This document shows positions 9,765-17,969 of a DNA stretch of 58,236 bases, in pieces; position 1 is the first letter of the stretch; each line of letters begins with the position of its first letter. The stretch comes from Aquitalea pelogenes (GTDB lineage: Bacteria > Pseudomonadota > Gammaproteobacteria > Burkholderiales > Chromobacteriaceae): contig NZ_LNQV01000027.1 of the NCBI RefSeq assembly GCF_001515305.1, forward strand, positions 1 to 58,236, in the 5' to 3' direction. The notes beneath the pieces were generated by a model that searched no databases, had not been told where the DNA came from, and saw only the letters and a list, made by a program, of their open reading frames with translations. The translations under genes were made by a program, and so were the position numbers.

Positions 9765-11294
9765 ATGGACTCCCTTAGCACCTTGCTTGCCCAATTAAGC
9801 GCATCGCCAGAAGCCATGGCCGCCAGCGTCATCCTGCTGTTGCTGGTTGGCATGCTGCTGGTGGTTCTCTTTCGCCGCCAGCCCGATGCCAGCCCGGCAC
9901 CGGGCCACACGCCGCCGCAAACAGCGCAGTTGCTGCCGGAAGCCGTCATCCGCCAGCCGCGCCCCCAGGCGGCAGCCCAGCCCGCCATCCAGCCTGCCAT
10001 TCAAGCTGATGTGCTGGCCGAAACCGCCGCTGACAGCGAAGCCGAAAGCGAAGATGACAGCGAGCAGACCCTGTCCTATGCCGTGGACGATCTGGACATC
10101 CTGGCCGAGGTCGAGGTGTTCTTGCAGTTCGGTTATCTGGAACAGGCCGCCCTGGCCCTGCGCAGCTATGTGGACGGCAGCTCGGTCAATGCCCCCAGCC
10201 AGCTCAAGCGCCTGTCCGAGCTTTATCTCAGCCTGCGCTGGATTGATGACTACAGCGACATGCTTGAACGCCTGCATGAACGCAGCCTGCTGGACCGGCA
10301 GCAACTGACCGACGCCGTGTTCCTGGGCTTGCAGGAAGACCCGCAAAACCTGTCGCTACGGGTGGTGGCCGAAAGCCGGCTGGGCATGGGTATTGACGCA
10401 GTCAACCAGCAACTGGGCGATCATCTGCCCCAGCACAGCCATGAAGAACTGCTGCTACGCGCCGTCGGCCAGACACCGGACCAGCCGGTGGTATCCACCA
10501 GCGAAGCCGTGCAGATTGCCGCACAACTGCCACGCGTCCCGCTGGTGGAAGGCCGCACAGAACTCTCGGCGCTAAACCCGCGCGAACTGGCCACACTGAC
10601 CACCCTGCTGCCACCCGCCCGCCAGGCCAGCATCCTGCTGGCCTGCCACGAACCGGCCGCCGCCCTGCCCGCCCTGCAAAGCATGGCCGCAGAAGAAGGT
10701 GTATCGCTGTCCCGGCTGATCGACACCCTGCGTGCCTGCTACATGACACGCAAGCTGTCCCTGTTCTGCCGCTATCTGTGGCAATTCCACGTGGCCATCG
10801 GCAACGCCGGGCTCAATCTGAAACAACAGTTGCTGCAACTGGGTTACCGGCTGGGCGAGCACCCGCTGCTGCTGGCACTGGAAGCCCAGCCAGACCGCAT
10901 GGCACTGGAGGAAATCGGCCGCCGCATGGGTTATGTCAGCACCCCGGCCCCCGTGTCGCCGCGCGTGCCGCTGCTGCTGGTCCGTCAGCCGCAACAGGCC
11001 GGACAGGTGCTGGATGATGTGCTGGCCGAAGCCGATCAGTTTGTCGAATTCGGCCAGATCGACATGGCTATCCAGACACTGGAAACAGCAGTGCTGGCCA
11101 ACCCGGCCGATGCCACGCTTTACCCGCCGCTGCTCAAGCTGTACGAGCATCTGGGCGATCTGGCGCGCTTTACCTCACTGACCCGGCAAGTGCGCGAGCA
11201 GCTGGCCTGCCCGCCCATCGAAATCACCGCCATGCTGGGCCAGTTTGTGCAAACCATGAAACAACGCCTCAACCAGCAACGTCTTGCGGCCTGA
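9765..11294 (+). CDS. Membrane-anchored FimV/TPR-like protein
   Basis: A 509-residue protein with one N-terminal transmembrane helix (about residues 20-36), a Pro/Ala-rich linker (about 40-80) and an acidic patch (ETAADSEAESEDDSEQ). Two TPR-like motifs of the FimV C-terminal type follow, DILAEVEVFLQFGYLEQAALAL and AEADQFVEFGQIDMAIQTLE, flanking a helical middle. In FimV such modules act at the inner membrane in polar organisation and type IV pilus function; here no LysM domain is present. The start 11 bp after the previous stop puts the TM helix at the N-terminus; an in-frame upstream extension overlaps the ODP gene. A scaffold for the downstream GTPase is an inference. Confidence 0.65.
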   Translation: MDSLSTLLAQLSASPEAMAASVILLLLVGMLLVVLFRRQPDASPAPGHTPPQTAQLLPEAVIRQPRPQAAAQPAIQPAIQADVLAETAADSEAESEDDSEQTLSYAVDDLDILAEVEVFLQFGYLEQAALALRSYVDGSSVNAPSQLKRLSELYLSLRWIDDYSDMLERLHERSLLDRQQLTDAVFLGLQEDPQNLSLRVVAESRLGMGIDAVNQQLGDHLPQHSHEELLLRAVGQTPDQPVVSTSEAVQIAAQLPRVPLVEGRTELSALNPRELATLTTLLPPARQASILLACHEPAAALPALQSMAAEEGVSLSRLIDTLRACYMTRKLSLFCRYLWQFHVAIGNAGLNLKQQLLQLGYRLGEHPLLLALEAQPDRMALEEIGRRMGYVSTPAPVSPRVPLLLVRQPQQAGQVLDDVLAEADQFVEFGQIDMAIQTLETAVLANPADATLYPPLLKLYEHLGDLARFTSLTRQVREQLACPPIEITAMLGQFVQTMKQRLNQQRLAA

Positions 11295-11306
11295 GAAAAC
11301 CAGACC

Positions 11307-12758
11307 ATGATGCCCAGCAACACTGCACAAGCCCGCTCCATCACCGTCATGCCGGTGGGCATGGATACCCGCAAACTGTCGGTATTCCGCATGGCGTTCC
11401 GCATGCACCACTCGCATCAACACTACCAGCTGCTGGACGAGGCTCCGGGCCTGAATCCTGACCTGGCCATTGTCGATGTCGACAGCATCACCGGCTGGAA
11501 TGCCTGGCATGACTTTCGTGCCGAACACCCGCACCTGCCGGCGCTGATTGTCACCACCACGCCACCCAGCGATGCCCCTGCGGCCGTGCTGCGCAAGCCT
11601 ATCCGCATTGAAACCCTGTTTCCGCAAATGCGCGAGCTGCTACGCCAGCCGCCGCAAACCAGCCCGCTGCGCAGCATGGCGGAGCAGCCGGCAGCACAGC
11701 ACCCAGCTCATAACGCTGCCGCCCCGTCCAGGACAACAAGCCAGGCAGACATCAGCGGCCACACCCCGGTCAGCGATGCCGCGGCCTATGTAGCCAGCGT
11801 GGCACCCACGCTGGACGCGGTAATCAGCCAGTCACAGGCCGCCCACCGCGCCGAGGCCGCCGCGCGTCAGCAGGAAAGCCACAGCGCGGCTACATCCGAC
11901 TTGCCGCAGTTGATGGATTTGCCAGATGAACAGCCCGAGGCAGAGACCGCATCCGCAGAGGACAAAACCGCGCTGGCGCATGAGCATGATGATGTAGTGC
12001 GCAGCATGCTGCCGCCTGCCAGCGCGCATCACACCAGCACCACGCAGCCTGCAGCCCAGGCCGAGCCGCACATCATCAGTTATGCCCGCTTCGACCCGCA
12101 TGCCGGCTTGTTCGGCCTGGTGGCACGCCTGTTGCGCCAGCGCAGCAATGCGGTGGTACGCGTGCGCGAAGTGCCGGTGCTGATTGTGCAGGCGGCGCAA
12201 GACAAGGCCTGGCTGCTGCAACCGCTGGATAGCCTGCAAGCGCTATGCGCCCACACCAGCCAGGAAGTGGACCACCAAGCCTGGAACGACAGCACCGTCC
12301 CCGCCAGGGCCGAGGAAATCCGCCCGCAAACCCTGGCCTGGCAGCTCGCCATCTGGACCTGTCAGGGGCGGCTGATGCGTGGCATTTCCGCCGACACCCC
12401 CATCCGTCTGCGCTACTGGCCCAATCTGACGCGGCTGGCCCCCATTCCGGAAGCCATGCGCATCACCGCCTTTCTGACGCGTACCCCGGTGAACCTCAAG
12501 CTGATCACCCGCTTGCTGAAAGTGCCGCCGGAGCATCTGTTCAACTATCTGGCAGCCGCCTATGGCATAGGCATCCTGGATCTGCCGAATCGCAACACCA
12601 CCTTGCAGGTGATGAGCACCGAACCGGTGCGCCCACCGCCACGCAAGGAAGCCGCTGCCGCCGTATCCCCGGCGGATACGGCCCCGGCCAGCATCCAGAC
12701 CGCACCAGGCAGTGGCAGCCTGCTGTCACGCCTGCTGAAAAAAGTCATTGGCCTGTAA
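11307..12758 (+). CDS. Uncharacterised protein with degenerate receiver-like N-terminus
   Basis: A 483-residue protein not recognised as a named family. Residues 10-110 look like a worn response-regulator receiver: a strand ending IVDVDSI where the phospho-Asp would sit, and VLRKPIRIETLF resembling the conserved Lys-Pro at the fifth strand. A long Ala/Gln/His-rich, probably disordered region follows (about 115-260). The C-terminal 200 residues are folded-looking (FDPHAGLFGLVARLLRQRS onward) and end with a helical segment, LKLITRLLKVPPEHLFNYL, that could be a winged helix. It lies 12 bp after the FimV-like gene and 18 bp before the GTPase gene, so it is an integral part of the operon. Function unknown. 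Confidence 0.55.
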   Translation: MMPSNTAQARSITVMPVGMDTRKLSVFRMAFRMHHSHQHYQLLDEAPGLNPDLAIVDVDSITGWNAWHDFRAEHPHLPALIVTTTPPSDAPAAVLRKPIRIETLFPQMRELLRQPPQTSPLRSMAEQPAAQHPAHNAAAPSRTTSQADISGHTPVSDAAAYVASVAPTLDAVISQSQAAHRAEAAARQQESHSAATSDLPQLMDLPDEQPEAETASAEDKTALAHEHDDVVRSMLPPASAHHTSTTQPAAQAEPHIISYARFDPHAGLFGLVARLLRQRSNAVVRVREVPVLIVQAAQDKAWLLQPLDSLQALCAHTSQEVDHQAWNDSTVPARAEEIRPQTLAWQLAIWTCQGRLMRGISADTPIRLRYWPNLTRLAPIPEAMRITAFLTRTPVNLKLITRLLKVPPEHLFNYLAAAYGIGILDLPNRNTTLQVMSTEPVRPPPRKEAAAAVSPADTAPASIQTAPGSGSLLSRLLKKVIGL

Positions 12759-12776
12759 CCAGGAAACCCCTTATCC

Positions 12777-13319
12777 ATGCGAGCTTACGATAACAAAATC
12801 ATCTTTGCCGGCCCGGTAGGCGCTGGCAAAACCACCGCCATTGCTGCCATCAGCGATATTGCGCCGGTCACCACCGATGCCCGTGCATCCGACATGACAC
12901 TCAACCGCAAGGACACCACCACCGTGGCACTGGACTACGGGGTGCTGATGCTGGACGAGGCCACCAAGGTGCATCTGTACGGTACGCCGGGTCAGGAACG
13001 CTTTGACTTCATGTGGGACATCCTCAGCCATGGCGGCATCGGGCTGATCCTGCTGCTGGACAATACCCGCGCCAATCCGGTGAAGGACCTGCAGTTTTTC
13101 CTAAACGCCTTCCGCGACATGCTCAAGGTGGCACCGCTGGTGATTGGCGTCACCAAGACCGATGTGCGCGCCACCCCCAGCATCGAAACCTATGCCGCGC
13201 TGCTGGAAAAATTCGATATGCGCCCGCCCATTTTCGAAATTGACGCCCGCTCCCGGGAGGACGTCAAAAAGCTGGTGCTGGCCTTGCTGTTCTCCATCGA
13301 CCCCGGGCTGGAAAGCTGA
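12777..13319 (+). CDS. MglA/Ras-like small GTPase
   Basis: A 180-residue single-domain GTPase. G1 is GPVGAGKTT (12-20), the Thr cluster near 47-49 is the likely switch I, G3 is GTPGQERF (69-76) and G4 is TKTD (126-129, replacing NKxD). The short form with TPGQ in G3 fits the prokaryotic MglA/Rup/CvnD-like group, whose members pair with Roadblock/LC7 proteins encoded next to them, exactly as here. In relatives these switches control polarity, motility or signalling. No membrane segment or lipid site is visible, so location would depend on partners. Its stop codon overlaps the start of the next gene (TGATG), implying coupled translation. Confidence 0.85.
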   Translation: MRAYDNKIIFAGPVGAGKTTAIAAISDIAPVTTDARASDMTLNRKDTTTVALDYGVLMLDEATKVHLYGTPGQERFDFMWDILSHGGIGLILLLDNTRANPVKDLQFFLNAFRDMLKVAPLVIGVTKTDVRATPSIETYAALLEKFDMRPPIFEIDARSREDVKKLVLALLFSIDPGLES

Positions 13320-13954
13320 TGATGTCAGACCACCTCTCGCTCAAGGATGCGCTGTACCCGATCACCAGTCCGGCCGGGGCCTACTATGCGGTATCCAGCC
13401 CGGACCAGGATGCCGCGCGCGTGCTGCTCACCCATATCCTGCGCCTTGGCCATGCGGTTCCGCTCACCACCGAATTGCTGGCCGAATGGCATGACAACAA
13501 TCTGGAACGCGGGCTGGAAACCCTGTATCGCCTGCAAAGACTGGATTTTGTCCACGGCACCACCGAGCCGCGCCCCACGCTGGCGGTGAACCTGGAAAGC
13601 CAGCTGCCCACCCTGCTGGCGGCGCTGTCCGATACCGGCCGGGCGCTGCTGGCCGACGACAACGGCCTGTACTACGCCACCGCCGGTTTTCACCACGAAT
13701 CGGCCGAGGAGATAGCCGCGCTGGCCGGCGACATCATGTCGCTCAACCGCCGTCATGGCTTGCTGCTGAAAAACAATCTCAACATCCACAGCCTAGCCTG
13801 GGCCGTCAGCAACCCGGCCGGTCATAGCGAACTGGGCTTTTTCCCCTTGCATGTGGGCCAGCAGTCATTCGTGCTGGTCATCGGCGGTACGCCGCAATTG
13901 CAAGACGAACACTTCGTGACGCTGATCGAGTTGCTCAGCCGTCGTTACGCCTGA
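13319..13954 (+). CDS. Winged-helix-like plus Roadblock/LC7-like protein
   Basis: A 211-residue protein with two parts. Residues 30-85 (LLTHILRLGHAVPLTTELL to GLETLYRLQRLDFVHG) resemble a small winged helix. Residues about 95-210 resemble a Roadblock/LC7 fold: LADDNGLYYATAGFHHESAEEIAAL, then a long helix and SLAWAV...FFPLHVG strands. The first of two adjacent ATGs overlaps the GTPase stop. Roadblock proteins act as GAPs or non-catalytic regulators of MglA-like GTPases. The domain call is from pattern similarity, weaker than for the next gene. A 49-bp gap separates it from the following Roadblock gene. Confidence 0.6.
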   Translation: MMSDHLSLKDALYPITSPAGAYYAVSSPDQDAARVLLTHILRLGHAVPLTTELLAEWHDNNLERGLETLYRLQRLDFVHGTTEPRPTLAVNLESQLPTLLAALSDTGRALLADDNGLYYATAGFHHESAEEIAALAGDIMSLNRRHGLLLKNNLNIHSLAWAVSNPAGHSELGFFPLHVGQQSFVLVIGGTPQLQDEHFVTLIELLSRRYA

Positions 13955-14003
13955 ACAAGCACCCGCCCCGACACGGGCCACCGAATACCCCCTGGAGAAA
14001 ACC

Positions 14004-14366
14004 ATGCGTGAACAAATGCTCAAATCCATCCTGAGTGACCTCAACGGTGCCTCGGCCGATATCGAAGCCTCGGCCATCATCTCGTCCGACGGCCTGACCA
14101 TGGCCGCCCTGCTGCCACAGGATGTGGATGAAGACCGGGTGGGCGCCATGGCCGCCGCCATGCTGTCACTGGGTGAGCGCACCGCCAAGGAACTGGCACG
14201 CGGCGAACTGGAACAAGTGATGGTGAAGGGTGACAACGGCTACATCCTGATGAGTTACGCCGGCAAGGATGCCGTACTCACCGTGATTGCCCGGCGTGAA
14301 GCCAAGCTGGGCCTGATTTTCCTCGATGCCAAACGCGCCGCGCGCAATATTGCCGAAATCCTCTGA
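14004..14366 (+). CDS. Roadblock/LC7 domain protein (MglB-like)
   Basis: A 120-residue single-domain Roadblock/LC7 protein: an N-terminal helix (MLKSILSDLNGASADIEAS), the strand-turn AIISSDGLTMAALLP, a central helix (VGAMAAAMLSLGERTAKEL) and the closing strands GYILMSYAGKDAVLTVIA with a final helix. Such proteins dimerise and regulate MglA-type GTPases. A GGAG site lies 7 bp before the ATG. It ends the operon; no terminator with a U-tract follows, only a small ACCGGC/GCCGGT palindrome. Confidence 0.85.
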   Translation: MREQMLKSILSDLNGASADIEASAIISSDGLTMAALLPQDVDEDRVGAMAAAMLSLGERTAKELARGELEQVMVKGDNGYILMSYAGKDAVLTVIARREAKLGLIFLDAKRAARNIAEIL

Positions 14367-14440
14367 TCACACCGGCAGCCGGTGGCAGGTGGCCTTCACG
14401 CCCGCCTGCCCCGGCATCGCCCGCCCGGACGTTACTGCCC

Positions 14441-14499
14441 TGCACCATTCTCAGCCACAGCCTGCACCACAGTTTGCACCCGTGTGTCATTAAGGTGCA
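14441..14499 (+). promoter_or_regulatory. Cluster of NtrC-like TGCACC half-sites
   Basis: TGCACC occurs at 14441-14446, 14463-14468 and 14475-14480, and the reverse half GGTGCA at 14494-14499. NtrC sites in enterics are TGCACC-N5-GGTGCA; here the facing pair has a 13-bp spacer, so the match is in half-sites only. The cluster lies about 175-235 bp upstream of the sigma-54 promoter, a normal enhancer distance. Confidence 0.4.
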
Positions 14500-14673
14500 G
14501 CACTGCCATCTTTCTGTATTTTTTACAGCAGCATTAATCAATCAATTTTCAATTCCGCGCTAAAGAACTGCGGTCAGCGCCATATTCTCCCATCTGCCCG
14601 CCCAGCGTTTTACCTGCTTCAGACCTGCGCCCTGCCTGGGTCACGGTCAAAATGACGGTTGCCCGGCATTTCT

Positions 14674-14689
14674 GGGCACGCTTATTGCC
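14674..14689 (+). promoter_or_regulatory. Sigma-54 (RpoN) promoter of the Anbu operon
   Basis: GGGCACG-CTTA-TTGCC matches the TGGCACG-N4-TTGC consensus at all but the first base, with exactly 10 bp between the -24 GG (14675-14676) and the -12 GC (14687-14688). Transcription would start near 14700, about 26 nt before the first start codon. Confidence 0.7.
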
Positions 14690-14725
14690 TTACTCCCTTT
14701 ACAAGCCAACAAGGGGGAATACGCG

Positions 14726-16171
14726 ATGCACCGGATTACACCGCTAGACCACACCCACTACGACGAAATGCTGATGCCCGGGCAAGATACCCGCCCGTCC
14801 TACCAGCGTTTTGCCAACTGGCTGAACCAGGCGCCTCTGGCCTGGCTGCGCGACAAGCAAAGCGAGGCTGACACCCTGTTTCGCCGCGTGGGCATCACCT
14901 TTGCCGTATACGGCGACGAAAGCGGCTCGGAACGGCTGATCCCGTTTGACACCATTCCACGCATCATTTCTGCCAGCGAATGGAAAACCCTGGAAGCAGG
15001 CTGCATCCAGCGGGTAACGGCGCTCAACCGCTTCTTGCACGACATCTATCACGAGCAGGACATCCTCAAGGCCGGCATCATCCCGCCCGAGCAGATCCTC
15101 ACCAATGCGGGCTACCAGCTGGCGATGCAGGGCATAGACCTGCCACGTCAGGTATACGCCCACATTGCCGGGGTGGACATCATCCGCCACAACGACGGTG
15201 GTTTTTATGTGCTGGAGGACAATCTGCGCACACCATCCGGCGTGAGCTACATGCTGGAAAACCGCAAGATGATGATGCGGCTGTTCCCCGAACTGTTTGC
15301 CAGCCACGACATCACCCCGGTGGAACACTACCCCAACATGCTACTGGACACCTTGCGCTCGGTATCGCCGGCCGAGGTGGACAACCCCACGGTGGTGGTA
15401 CTCACCCCCGGCCAGTACAACAGCGCCTATTTCGAGCACGCCTTCCTGGCCAGCCAGATGGGGGTGGAGCTGGTGGAGGGGCAGGACCTGTTCGTCAAGA
15501 ACGGTTATGTCTACATGCGCACCACCTCCGGCCCGCAGCGGGTGGACGTGATTTACCGCCGGCTGGACGATGCCTATCTGGACCCGCTGGCCTTCAACCC
15601 CGGCTCCATGCTGGGCGTGCCGGGCCTGATGTCGGTGTATCGCGAAGGGCGCGTCACCGTATGCAATGCCGTGGGCACCGGCGTGGCGGACGACAAGTCC
15701 ATCTACCCTTATGTGCCGGACATGATCCGCTTCTATCTGGGCGAGGAACCCATTTTGCACAATGTGCCCACCTGGCAATTGCGCAAGCCGGACGACCTGG
15801 CCTACGTGCTGGATCACCTGTCCGAGCTGGTAGTGAAGGAAGTCCACGGCGCTGGCGGCTACGGCATGCTGGTTGGCCCGGCCTCCACCCAGGCGGAAAT
15901 CGAAGCCTACCGCCTGCGCATCCTGGAAGACCCGGCCAACTTCATTGCCCAGCCCACGCTGTCCCTGTCCACCTGCCCTACTTTTGTCGAATCCGGCATT
16001 GCGCCGCGCCATATCGACCTGCGCCCCTTTGTGTTGTCGGGCAAGAAAGTGCAGCTGGTGGCCGGCGGCCTCACCCGCGTGGCACTGCGTGAAGGCTCGC
16101 TGGTGGTCAACTCGTCGCAAGGCGGCGGCACCAAAGATACCTGGATCCTGAAGGAGGACATCACATGCTGA
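14726..16171 (+). CDS. Circularly permuted ATP-grasp protein, type 2
   Basis: A 481-residue enzyme of the CP-ATP-grasp type 2 (DUF404/DUF407) family, predicted to ligate an amine to a carboxylate with ATP, probably making a peptide-like product that has not been defined. Family features include the N-terminal YDEMLMPGQDTRPSYQ block and the GFYVLEDNLRTPSGVSYMLENR stretch near residues 155-180. It is the first gene of the canonical Anbu cluster (ATP-grasp, alpha-E, transglutaminase, Anbu). AGGGGGA precedes the start. Its end overlaps the next start by 7 bp, implying translational coupling. Confidence 0.92.
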   Translation: MHRITPLDHTHYDEMLMPGQDTRPSYQRFANWLNQAPLAWLRDKQSEADTLFRRVGITFAVYGDESGSERLIPFDTIPRIISASEWKTLEAGCIQRVTALNRFLHDIYHEQDILKAGIIPPEQILTNAGYQLAMQGIDLPRQVYAHIAGVDIIRHNDGGFYVLEDNLRTPSGVSYMLENRKMMMRLFPELFASHDITPVEHYPNMLLDTLRSVSPAEVDNPTVVVLTPGQYNSAYFEHAFLASQMGVELVEGQDLFVKNGYVYMRTTSGPQRVDVIYRRLDDAYLDPLAFNPGSMLGVPGLMSVYREGRVTVCNAVGTGVADDKSIYPYVPDMIRFYLGEEPILHNVPTWQLRKPDDLAYVLDHLSELVVKEVHGAGGYGMLVGPASTQAEIEAYRLRILEDPANFIAQPTLSLSTCPTFVESGIAPRHIDLRPFVLSGKKVQLVAGGLTRVALREGSLVVNSSQGGGTKDTWILKEDITC

Positions 16172-17097
16172 GCCGAATGGCAGGGTGCCTGTACTGGATG
16201 GCACGCAATATGGAACGCGCCGAAAACACCGCGCGCTTGCTGGATGTCAGCTTGCAGATGTCGCTGCTGCATGCGTCCTCGCAAGACGACTTGCTGGTAC
16301 CGCTGGATGTCACCGGCAGCACGGCGGATTTTCTGCGCCGTCACCACACTCCCACGCCGCAAGCCGTGCTGCACTATCTGGCACTGGACAGCGAGAACCC
16401 GGGCAGCATTTACAACTGCATGCGTAATGCGCGGGAAAACGCCCATGTGGTGCGGGTGAAAATCACCACCGAGATGTGGGAGCAGGTGAACGGCACCTGG
16501 CTGGAAATGCGTGAATGGCATGCCCGCGGTCTGGATACCCGCAGCGCGTCCAGCTTTCTGGAATGGGTGCGCGAACGCTCGCACCTGTTCCGTGGCGCGG
16601 GTTACGGCACCATGTTGCGCAACGACACCTTCCACTTTTCCCGCCTGGGCACCTTCATCGAACGCGCCGACAACACCGCGCGCATCCTGAACGTGAAAAC
16701 CAAGCAGATCAGTGACAACGAGCCGGAAGCCGAGAACATCCTCGACTACTATCAGTGGGCGGCACTGCTGCGTTCGGTGTCCGGCTTCGAGGCCTATCGC
16801 GACATCTACCGCGACAGCATCACCCCGGAGCGGGTGGCCGAACTGCTGATCCTGCGTCAGGACATGCCGCGCAGCCTGCGCGCCTGCTTTGGCGAAATCA
16901 ACAAGGTGCTGGGCCGCATCGAAGGCCATGCCGGTCGCAGTGCACGGCGGCGCGCCAGTGAAATCCAGGCGCGGCTGACCTACAGCAGCATCGAGGACAT
17001 CTTTGCCGACGGGCTGGAACAGACACTGGACAGCCTGATCGACGACATCATCCTGCTGGGCAACACCATCCACCACAGTTATCTGGAAGCTGCCTGA
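16165..17097 (+). CDS. Alpha-E domain protein (DUF403)
   Basis: A 310-residue almost wholly helical protein starting MLSRMAGCLYWMARNMERAENTAR, the family's characteristic opening. A second ER-containing repeat (LGTFIERADNTARILNVK) occurs in the middle. Biochemical function is unknown; it is nearly always encoded with the CP-ATP-grasp and transglutaminase partners and is presumed to form part of the same peptide-making or peptide-modifying route. Placement between them here agrees. Confidence 0.92.
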   Translation: MLSRMAGCLYWMARNMERAENTARLLDVSLQMSLLHASSQDDLLVPLDVTGSTADFLRRHHTPTPQAVLHYLALDSENPGSIYNCMRNARENAHVVRVKITTEMWEQVNGTWLEMREWHARGLDTRSASSFLEWVRERSHLFRGAGYGTMLRNDTFHFSRLGTFIERADNTARILNVKTKQISDNEPEAENILDYYQWAALLRSVSGFEAYRDIYRDSITPERVAELLILRQDMPRSLRACFGEINKVLGRIEGHAGRSARRRASEIQARLTYSSIEDIFADGLEQTLDSLIDDIILLGNTIHHSYLEAA

Positions 17098-17134
17098 GCG
17101 CAGACCGGTCCGCATCATACAGAAAGGGATAGCC

Positions 17135-17923
17135 ATGAGACTCGCCATCAGCCATGAAACACTGTATCGCTACGACAGCCCGGTACGTCACAGCACCCAA
17201 TACCTGCGCCTGACACCACAAGGCGGCAATGGCCTGCAGATTCTGGACTGGCAGCTGGAGCTGCCGGTGGCCGCGCACCGCAGCACCGACAGCTACGGCA
17301 ATATCCTGCACGTCCTCACCCTTGACTATCCGCACCAGGAAATCCGCATCAAGGTCAGCGGCACGGTGGAAACCGACGATACCGCGCCCTTGAGCGACGA
17401 CCTGCCGCCGCTGTTCTTCCTGCGCCAGACCGAGCTGACCACGCCGGATGAAGCCCTGTGCCGCTTTGCCGCCGCTTACCGCCAGCCAGCGCCCAGCCTC
17501 GCCCAGCTGCAATCGCTGGTGGAAGGCATTCGCGAGCACATGCCCTTCTTGCCCGGCGAAACCCAAAGCCACACCCCGGCGGCGGCGGCCTTTGCCAAAG
17601 GAGCCGGTGTGTGCCAGGACCACACCCATGTGTTTCTGAGCTGCGCCCGCCAGCTGGGCATTCCGGCGCGCTATGTCAGCGGCTATGTCTACTCGCCCGC
17701 GCATGCGGCAGACCATGTCTCCAGCCATGCCTGGGCCGAAGCCTGGGTGGACGGGGCCTGGCACAGCTTTGATGTGGCCAATGCCGTGGCCGCCAACGAA
17801 CACCACCTGAAGCTGGCCATCGGCATGGATTATCTGGACGCCTGCCCGGTACGCGGCGTGCGCTTTGGCGGTGGCACCGAAAGCATGACCGCCCAGGCGC
17901 GCGTCTGGCTGGACGGCCAGTGA
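17135..17923 (+). CDS. Transglutaminase-like cysteine peptidase of the Anbu cluster
   Basis: A 262-residue protein with an N-terminal beta-sandwich domain (about 1-90) and a transglutaminase core. The catalytic triad is visible: C160 in GAGVCQDHTH, H198 in SSHAWAEAW, and D213 in WHSFDVANA. No signal peptide is present, so it acts in the cytoplasm. In the Anbu cluster it is thought to cleave or crosslink the product of the ATP-grasp enzyme; that role is an inference. It starts 37 bp after the alpha-E gene with AAAGG upstream of the ATG. Confidence 0.93.
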   Translation: MRLAISHETLYRYDSPVRHSTQYLRLTPQGGNGLQILDWQLELPVAAHRSTDSYGNILHVLTLDYPHQEIRIKVSGTVETDDTAPLSDDLPPLFFLRQTELTTPDEALCRFAAAYRQPAPSLAQLQSLVEGIREHMPFLPGETQSHTPAAAAFAKGAGVCQDHTHVFLSCARQLGIPARYVSGYVYSPAHAADHVSSHAWAEAWVDGAWHSFDVANAVAANEHHLKLAIGMDYLDACPVRGVRFGGGTESMTAQARVWLDGQ

Positions 17924-17969
17924 CACAGCAGCTAGATTGATTCAACTCCACCACACAAGTAGCTGCATC

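Larger units (their letters stand above)
14367..14725 (+). other. 359-bp regulatory gap before the Anbu operon
   Basis: No coding sequence was recognised. It contains TGCACC-type half-sites (14441-14499), a poly-T stretch near 14518-14523, and a sigma-54-type promoter (14674-14689). The leader after the promoter is short and holds an AGGGGGA ribosome site at 14711-14717. Confidence 0.75.
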
